Assembly: GCF_900107965.1 (NCBI RefSeq)
Contig: NZ_FNVU01000001.1
Coordinates: 806,001-870,000 of the forward strand
DNA from: Actinacidiphila yanglinensis
GTDB lineage: Bacteria; Actinomycetota; Actinomycetes; Streptomycetales; Streptomycetaceae
DNA: 64,000 bases
Direction of reading: 5' to 3'
Shown piece by piece: positions 59,703 through 64,000 of this stretch. The notes under the pieces were generated by a model. It made no database searches. It was given only the letters and a program-made list of their open reading frames with translations, and had not been told where the DNA came from. A program made the position numbers and the translations under genes. Numbering within the stretch: the first letter of the stretch is position 1; each line of letters opens with the position of its first letter.

Positions 59703-61232
59703 GTGGGAGTACCAGTCTGGAGCGTCGACCCCCGAACCGGGAAGCAGCGCGAGCAGGTCGCCGTCGAGGCCACGGCGGAGGAGGTCGATGCCGCCGTCCG
59801 CGCCGCCGCCACCGCGCTCCCCGCCCTCGCCGACCGTAGCGTACGGGCCCGGTTGCTCCGCACGGCCGCCGGGCTGCTGGAGCGGGACGCCGAGGCGGTG
59901 GTGGCGTCCGCCGACGCCGAGACCGCGCTGGGCGTCCCCCGGCTCACCGGCGAACTGGCGCGCACCGCCTTCCAGTTGCGCACCTTCGCCGACGTGGTGG
60001 ACGAGGGCGCGTTCCTGGACGTGATCATCGACCACCCCGACCCCGACGCGAAGCCCATCCCGCGACCCGACCTGCGCCGCTACAAGATCCCGCTCGGCGT
60101 CGTCGCGGTCTACGCGGCCAGCAACTTCCCGCTCGCCTTCTCCGTGCCGGGCGGCGACACCGCCAGCGTGCTCGCGGCCGGCTGCCCGGTCGTCGTCAAG
60201 GCCCATCCGGATCACCCGGCCACCTCCGTGCTGACCGCGGGCCTGCTGCGCGAGGCGGCGGTCGCGGTCGGCCTGCCCGCGGACACCGTCACGCTGCTGC
60301 ACGGCTTCCAGGCCGGCATCGAGCTGATCTCGCACCCGCTGGTGGCCGCGGCCGGCTTCACCGGCTCGATCCCCGGCGGGCGGGCGCTCTTCGACGCGGC
60401 CGCGGCCCGGCCCCGGCCGATCCCGTTCCACGGCGAGCTGGGCAGCCTCAACCCGGTCGTCGTCACGCCGGCCGCCGCCGCCGAGCGGGCCGAGCAGATC
60501 GGCACCGGCCTGGCCGGGTCCTTCACCCTCGGCAACGGCCAGTTCTGCACCAAGCCCGGCCTCGTCCTGGCCCCCGCCGGCGACGCCGGCGACCGCCTGG
60601 TCGGCGCGCTCACCGGCGCCGCCCGGGACGCCTCGGCCGGTGTCCTGCTCGACGGCCGCATGCGGGAGAACTTCCTGCGGGGCGCCGCCGCGCGTGCCGC
60701 GCTGCCCGCCGTCACCGTCCCGGTCGCCGCCGGTGACGGGGACGACCCGCTCGCCGTCCGCCCCGGTTACGTGGTGGTCGACGCCTCCGAACTGGCCGCG
60801 CCCGGCGCGTACGACCTCCTCCTGGAGGAGTGCTTCGGGCCGCTCACCGTCGTGGTCCGCTACGGCGACCCGGAGCAGCTCGGCGCCGTCCTCGACCGGC
60901 TGCCGGGCAACCTCACGGCGACCGCGCACCTCGGCGCGGAGGAGGCGGCCACGCCCGACGGGTCCGCCGCCGCGCTCCTCACCCGGCTCGGCGCGCTCGC
61001 CGGGCGGGTCCTGGTCAACGGCTGGCCCACCGGCGTCGCCGTCACCGCCGCGCAGCACCACGGCGGGCCGTACCCGGCCACCACCTCCACGTCGACGTCG
61101 GTGGGGGCCACCGCGATCGAGCGCTGGCTGCGGCCGGTCGCCTACCAGGACACCCCGCAGGCCCTCCTCCCGGCCGAGCTGCGCGACGGCAACCCCGCGG
61201 GGGTGCCCCAGCGGGTTCAGGGTCACCCGTGA
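59703..61232 (+). CDS. 2,5-dioxovalerate (2-oxoglutarate semialdehyde) dehydrogenase-like enzyme
   Basis: A 509-residue aldehyde dehydrogenase. It has VVAVYAASNFPLAFSVPGGDTASVLAAGCPVVVKAHPDHPATS (cofactor site), GFTGSIPGGRALFDAAAARPRPIPFHGELGSLNPVVV (general base Glu in HGELGSLNP) and the nucleophile in GNGQFCTKPGLVL. The sequence type is that of NADP-dependent ketoglutarate semialdehyde dehydrogenases, which finish the KdgD pathway by making 2-oxoglutarate. GTG 59703 lies 8 nt after GGAGG; the longer frame to 59670 adds a short unlike tail. It is divergent from the IclR gene. Confidence 0.9.
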   Translation: MGVPVWSVDPRTGKQREQVAVEATAEEVDAAVRAAATALPALADRSVRARLLRTAAGLLERDAEAVVASADAETALGVPRLTGELARTAFQLRTFADVVDEGAFLDVIIDHPDPDAKPIPRPDLRRYKIPLGVVAVYAASNFPLAFSVPGGDTASVLAAGCPVVVKAHPDHPATSVLTAGLLREAAVAVGLPADTVTLLHGFQAGIELISHPLVAAAGFTGSIPGGRALFDAAAARPRPIPFHGELGSLNPVVVTPAAAAERAEQIGTGLAGSFTLGNGQFCTKPGLVLAPAGDAGDRLVGALTGAARDASAGVLLDGRMRENFLRGAAARAALPAVTVPVAAGDGDDPLAVRPGYVVVDASELAAPGAYDLLLEECFGPLTVVVRYGDPEQLGAVLDRLPGNLTATAHLGAEEAATPDGSAAALLTRLGALAGRVLVNGWPTGVAVTAAQHHGGPYPATTSTSTSVGATAIERWLRPVAYQDTPQALLPAELRDGNPAGVPQRVQGHP

Positions 61233-61684
61233 GGCGGGCACCCCGGGGTGCCTCGTCCTGCTGACACGGGGACCTCGCGGTCCGGCGGTGGTTGTTCGCG
61301 CGGTTCTCCCCCAGCCTGGCGGCTGGGAGGCGCCCCCACACGCCCCCTTGGTGGTGACCCTCCTTTCGCGGAGGAGCCCCACCGCCCCCAGGGGCGCGGG
61401 GAACTGCGCGACAAGCCCACCACCGACAGGTGGTCCCTCAACCGGCAGGACGCGGCAGCCCGGGGGACCTCAGCGCGGAAGGCCCGCACCTGCCCAGGGG
61501 CGCGGGGAACTGCGCGACAAGCCACAGTCGACCGTAAGGTCCCTCAACCGGCAGGACGGGGCAGCCCGGGGGACCTCAGCGCGGAAGGCCCGCACATACC
61601 CAGGGGCGCGGGGAACTGCGCGACAAGCCACAGTCGACCGCAAGGTCCCTCAACCGGCAGGACGCGGCAGCCCGGGGGGACGGG
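61233..61684. other. Intergenic region with tandem repeat array
   Basis: A 452-nt gap without a gene. The first part (61260-61380) holds degenerate copies of the repeat in mixed orientation. The remainder is the 106-bp tandem array. Open frames read through it are repeats, not genes. Confidence 0.75.
61390..61681. repeat. 106-bp tandem repeat, about 2.75 units
   Basis: Units start at 61390, 61496 and 61602, each with AGGGGCGCGGGGAACTGCGC, then GACAAGCC, a variable 17-nt segment, TCCCTCAACCGGCAGGAC, and GCAGCCCGGGGGACCTCAGCGC. The last unit is truncated next to the DUF488 stop. The first unit is very similar to the reverse complement of 40921-41004. This looks like a local amplification of a dispersed intergenic repeat. 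Confidence 0.85.
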
Positions 61685-62059
61685 TCACCGCGGAGTCGTC
61701 TTCTCCAGGGTCCCGAGGAGGACGGGCACGTGACTGTGGGCGGGCTCTTTGACCGCCGTAAGAAGGGTCACCCTCTTCTTCGCGGCGAGCCCCGCCAATC
61801 GCGCGAGCTCGTCGCGGAGTTCGGGTGAGGCCAGCTCCGCGTGATAGCGGCGGGTGAACTCGTCGTAGCGCTCGGGGTTGGCGTGCAGCCACTTCCGCAA
61901 CTCGCCGGAAGGGGTGACCTCTTTGGGCCACTCGTCGACGGCTGCGGCCTCCTTGGACACGCCGCGCGGCCAGAGCCGGTCGACCAGGACGCGTACCCCG
62001 TCCCCGGCCTCGGGCGGATCGTAGACCCGGCGTACCCGGAACCCGCTGGTGGACGCCAT
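61685..62059 (-). CDS. DUF488 family protein
   Basis: A 124-residue protein with the DUF488 pattern: RRVYDPPEAGDGVRVLVDRLWPRGVSKEAAAVDEWPKEVTPSGELRKWLHANPERYDEFTRRYHAEL and VTLLTAVKEPAHSHVPVLLGTLE. Cytosolic, function not established. The RPRG and LWPRG motifs are hallmarks. ATG 62059 follows AGAGGAGG. It lies 26 nt downstream of the MFS gene, so they may be one operon. Confidence 0.9.
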   Translation of the reverse strand: MASTSGFRVRRVYDPPEAGDGVRVLVDRLWPRGVSKEAAAVDEWPKEVTPSGELRKWLHANPERYDEFTRRYHAELASPELRDELARLAGLAAKKRVTLLTAVKEPAHSHVPVLLGTLEKTTPR

Positions 62060-62085
62060 GATGAACCTCCTCTGAGCCGCGTTGC

Positions 62086-63549
62086 TCATTCGCCGCCCCC
62101 TCCCAGCTTGCGGCCTTCCGGCCCGGGCTGCGCGGTCTGCCGGACGCGCAGCCCCGCCGCGGTGGCCGCCGCCGTCGCGGCGAGCAGCACCGCCGAGACC
62201 ACCAGCCCCTCCCGCATCCCGCTCAGGAAGCGCGTGCGGTCGCCGACCAGCGACCCGAAGACCGCCACCGCCAGCCCGCCCGCGACCTGCCGGCCGGCGT
62301 TGAGGACACCGGCCGCCATCCCGGCCCGCTCCGCGGGCACCGCCCCCATCGCGGCGGCCGTCAGCGCGGGCACCGCGAGCGCCGCGCCGAGCCCGAGCGG
62401 GGCCATCGCCAGCGCGAGCACCGGCGGGGGCGTGCCCGTGCCGACCGGAAGCAGCACGAGCAGCCCGGCCGCGGCCACGACCTGGCCGACGATCATCGGC
62501 ACCCGGGGCCCGTAACGGTTGGTGGCCTTGCCCGACACCACGTTCACCGTCGAGATCAGCACGGTCATCGGCAGGAACATCAGCCCGGCGGTCATCGCGG
62601 ACTGGCCGCGGACCTCCTGGAAGAACAGGCTCAGGACGAAGATCACCCCGTAGAAGGCGAAGCTGAGCGCCGCGCCGGTGGCGAGGGACACCGACACCGT
62701 CGCGTTCCGGAACAGCCCGAGCGGCACCACCGGGTGCGGATGCCGGGACTCCACCGCGAGGAAGACGGCCAGCGCGACCGCGGCGACCGCGGCGGCGGTC
62801 GCGCCCACCCGGCCGCCCTCGATCACCGCGTAGGTCGTCGCGGCCAGCGCCACCACCGCGGCCGCCTGGCCGGGCAGGTCCAGCGGGGCCGGCCGGCGGG
62901 GCGAGCGGGCCACCCGGGAGGCGAGCAGCAGCGCGGCCACACCCACCGGCAGGTTGACGAAGAAGATGGCCCGCCAGCTCCACGCCGTGGTCAGCGCGCC
63001 GCCCAGCACCGGGCCCAGCGCCACCGCCGTCGAGCCGCCCGCCGCCCACACGGAGATGGCCCGCGCCCGCTTCCTCGCGTCGGGGAACGCCTGCCGTACC
63101 AGCGCCAGTGAGGAGGGCAGCACCACCGCCGCGGCCGTGCCCTGGACGACCCGCGCGGCCACCAGCGCGACCAGGTCCGGCGCCAGGCCGCAGGCGACCG
63201 ACGCGGCGGTGAAGACCGCGGTGCCCGCGGCGAACGCCCGGCTCGCCCCGACCCGGTCGGCCAGCGCGCCGGTGGACAGCATCAAGGCGGCGAACGCGAG
63301 CGTGTAGCCGTCCACCACCCACTGCAACCCGGCCAGCCCGCCGTGCAGTTCGCGACCCATCGCGGGCAGGGCGACGTTCACCACGGACGCGTCGAGGGTG
63401 ACGAGGAAGAAGCCGATCAGGGCGGCGGTCAGGGTCGGGCCGGGGGAGACGCCGCTCTCGCCCGGTGCCGGCGGCAGCGCCCTCCGGCTCCTCAACTTCC
63501 GTGGGAGCGGCGGCAGTGGCGAGTCGTCTGTGAGGGGTTCCGGTGACAT
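62086..63549 (-). CDS. DHA2-family MFS multidrug transporter (14-TM type)
   Basis: A 487-residue membrane protein. The hallmark motif C region is GPVLGGALTTAWSWRAIFFVNLPVG; the N-terminal motif is FFLVTLDASVVNVALPAMGRELHGGLAGLQWVVDGYTLAFAALMLSTGALADRVG. This is the EmrB/QacA-type drug:H+ antiporter layout with 14 helices. It probably exports toxic compounds. ATG 63549. The gene is divergent from a GlxA-type regulator, with a shared 71-nt promoter region that contains inverted repeats. Confidence 0.9.
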   Translation of the reverse strand: MSPEPLTDDSPLPPLPRKLRSRRALPPAPGESGVSPGPTLTAALIGFFLVTLDASVVNVALPAMGRELHGGLAGLQWVVDGYTLAFAALMLSTGALADRVGASRAFAAGTAVFTAASVACGLAPDLVALVAARVVQGTAAAVVLPSSLALVRQAFPDARKRARAISVWAAGGSTAVALGPVLGGALTTAWSWRAIFFVNLPVGVAALLLASRVARSPRRPAPLDLPGQAAAVVALAATTYAVIEGGRVGATAAAVAAVALAVFLAVESRHPHPVVPLGLFRNATVSVSLATGAALSFAFYGVIFVLSLFFQEVRGQSAMTAGLMFLPMTVLISTVNVVSGKATNRYGPRVPMIVGQVVAAAGLLVLLPVGTGTPPPVLALAMAPLGLGAALAVPALTAAAMGAVPAERAGMAAGVLNAGRQVAGGLAVAVFGSLVGDRTRFLSGMREGLVVSAVLLAATAAATAAGLRVRQTAQPGPEGRKLGGGGE

Positions 63550-63584
63550 GCCGCCAGCCTGAGGCCGGCCGCCCGCGTACAGTA

Positions 63585-63619
63585 GTGGCCAGAATGCCAC
63601 GCTCCCGGAGGTTCTGGCC
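63585..63619. promoter_or_regulatory. Inverted repeats in the MFS/regulator divergent promoter
   Basis: GTGGCCAGAATGCCAC (63585-63600) has perfect 5-bp arms. GGCCAGAA (63587-63594) also pairs with TTCTGGCC (63612-63619), directly before the regulator start at 63620. Probable autoregulation site of the GlxA-type regulator. Confidence 0.5.
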
Positions 63620-64000
63620 ATGCAGCCTGCCGTGCCCGCCGCGCCCACCGTGTCCGCGCAGCCGGCGACACCCGCGATGCCCCCGATCCCCGCCGTATCC
63701 GCCGCGTCCGTCGGGCCGTTCACCTGCCCGCGCCCGCACCGCGTGGCCGTGATCGCCTCCCGTCCCGTCTCGCTGTTCAACCTCGCGGTGCCCGAACTGC
63801 TGCTGCTCAAGGTCGAGGTGGACGGCAGGCCCGGATACGAGGTGGAGTTGTGCACCCCCGACCCCGGACCGGTCACGACCAGCGGCAGCGCGGACGTCGT
63901 GATCCGCAGCGGACTCGACGCGGTCGACCGGGCCGACACCGTGATCGTGGCCGGGACCGGCGCCGCCGAGGACCCCGACCCGCGGGTGCTGGAGGCGCTG
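63620..64000 (+). CDS. GlxA-type transcriptional regulator, N-terminal part (partial)
   Basis: The gene runs off the right edge after 127 codons. The first 40 residues are Ala/Pro/Val-rich; then comes the start of a DJ-1/PfpI-like domain: RPHRVAVIASRPVSLFNLAVPELLLLKVEVDGRPGYEVELCTPDPGPVTTSGSADVVIRSGLDAVDRADTVIVAGT. This is the N-terminal ligand domain of GlxA-family AraC regulators; the helix-turn-helix domain would be beyond the window. ATG 63620 directly follows the inverted repeat. It likely regulates the divergent MFS gene. Confidence 0.8.
   Translation, partial: MQPAVPAAPTVSAQPATPAMPPIPAVSAASVGPFTCPRPHRVAVIASRPVSLFNLAVPELLLLKVEVDGRPGYEVELCTPDPGPVTTSGSADVVIRSGLDAVDRADTVIVAGTGAAEDPDPRVLEAL

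Noticed and set aside
61390..61681. CRISPR-like array
   Set aside because: Units are 106 bp and nearly identical throughout, with no alternating short repeats and unique spacers, and no cas genes are in the window.

Overview
The window is high-GC DNA with GTG, TTG and probably CTG starts, stop/start overlaps of the ATGA and GTGA type, and many secreted proteins with Tat, Sec or lipoprotein signals. Together with a LmbU-type regulator, a SigE-type sigma factor, an actinobacterial-type DapD and a dispersed intergenic repeat of a streptomycete kind, this points to a streptomycete (Streptomyces or a close relative such as Actinacidiphila or Streptacidiphilus). No rRNA, tRNA or CRISPR array was seen.

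Layout. (1) 1-4.9 kb: the end of a SUF iron-sulfur operon (SufU tail plus a DUF59 factor), a DUF4232 lipoprotein, a Tat-exported six-hairpin glycosidase-like enzyme and a secreted SGNH esterase with a ricin-type lectin tail. (2) 4.9-32.4 kb: a probable biosynthetic gene cluster that I cannot match to a known product. Its left arm is two divergent operons: RmlD-like reductase, TreT-like GT4 glycosyltransferase and HAD phosphatase on the minus strand; BadF-type kinase, TIM-barrel isomerase, dehydroquinate-synthase-like sugar phosphate cyclase, GMC oxidoreductase and MFS exporter on the plus strand. The order resembles C7-cyclitol or pseudosugar pathways. The right arm starts with a LmbU-family regulator. 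It continues through an O-methyltransferase, a heterodimeric ABC exporter, two NTP_transf_5-type proteins, a radical SAM enzyme, an NMP-kinase-like protein, a 2OG-Fe(II)-oxygenase-like protein, a short pyruvate-kinase-like protein, an acyl-CoA-dehydrogenase-like flavoprotein, a class II tRNA-synthetase-like amino acid:carrier protein ligase, its carrier protein, an unusual PLP enzyme and a free-standing condensation protein. Many genes overlap by 1-4 nt, so this looks like one long transcription unit.

(3) 32.4-41 kb: a carbohydrate block with a DUF2264 protein, whose ribosome site lies inside a nested palindrome, and two divergent alpha-L-rhamnosidase-type enzymes around LacI-like operators. 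(4) 41-48.8 kb: dapD, a class V aminotransferase-like protein, an ABCG-like transporter and two proteins of unknown function. (5) 48.8-50.6 kb: a secreted HNH nuclease gene split in two, in frame, by a 1.13-kb insertion with 10-bp inverted ends and an 8-bp target duplication; the insertion carries a second secreted HNH-like gene. (6) 50.9-61.2 kb: a two-domain TerD protein, then a uronate/aldarate catabolic region (uronate dehydrogenase, KdgD, an unknown protein, an IclR regulator and a ketoglutarate-semialdehyde dehydrogenase-like enzyme) interrupted by a SigE-type sigma factor, a linked membrane protein and a methyltransferase. (7) 61.2-64 kb: a 106-bp tandem repeat array, a DUF488 protein, a DHA2-type MFS exporter and the start of a GlxA-like regulator.

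All family calls come from reading the translated sequences by eye. No database search was run.
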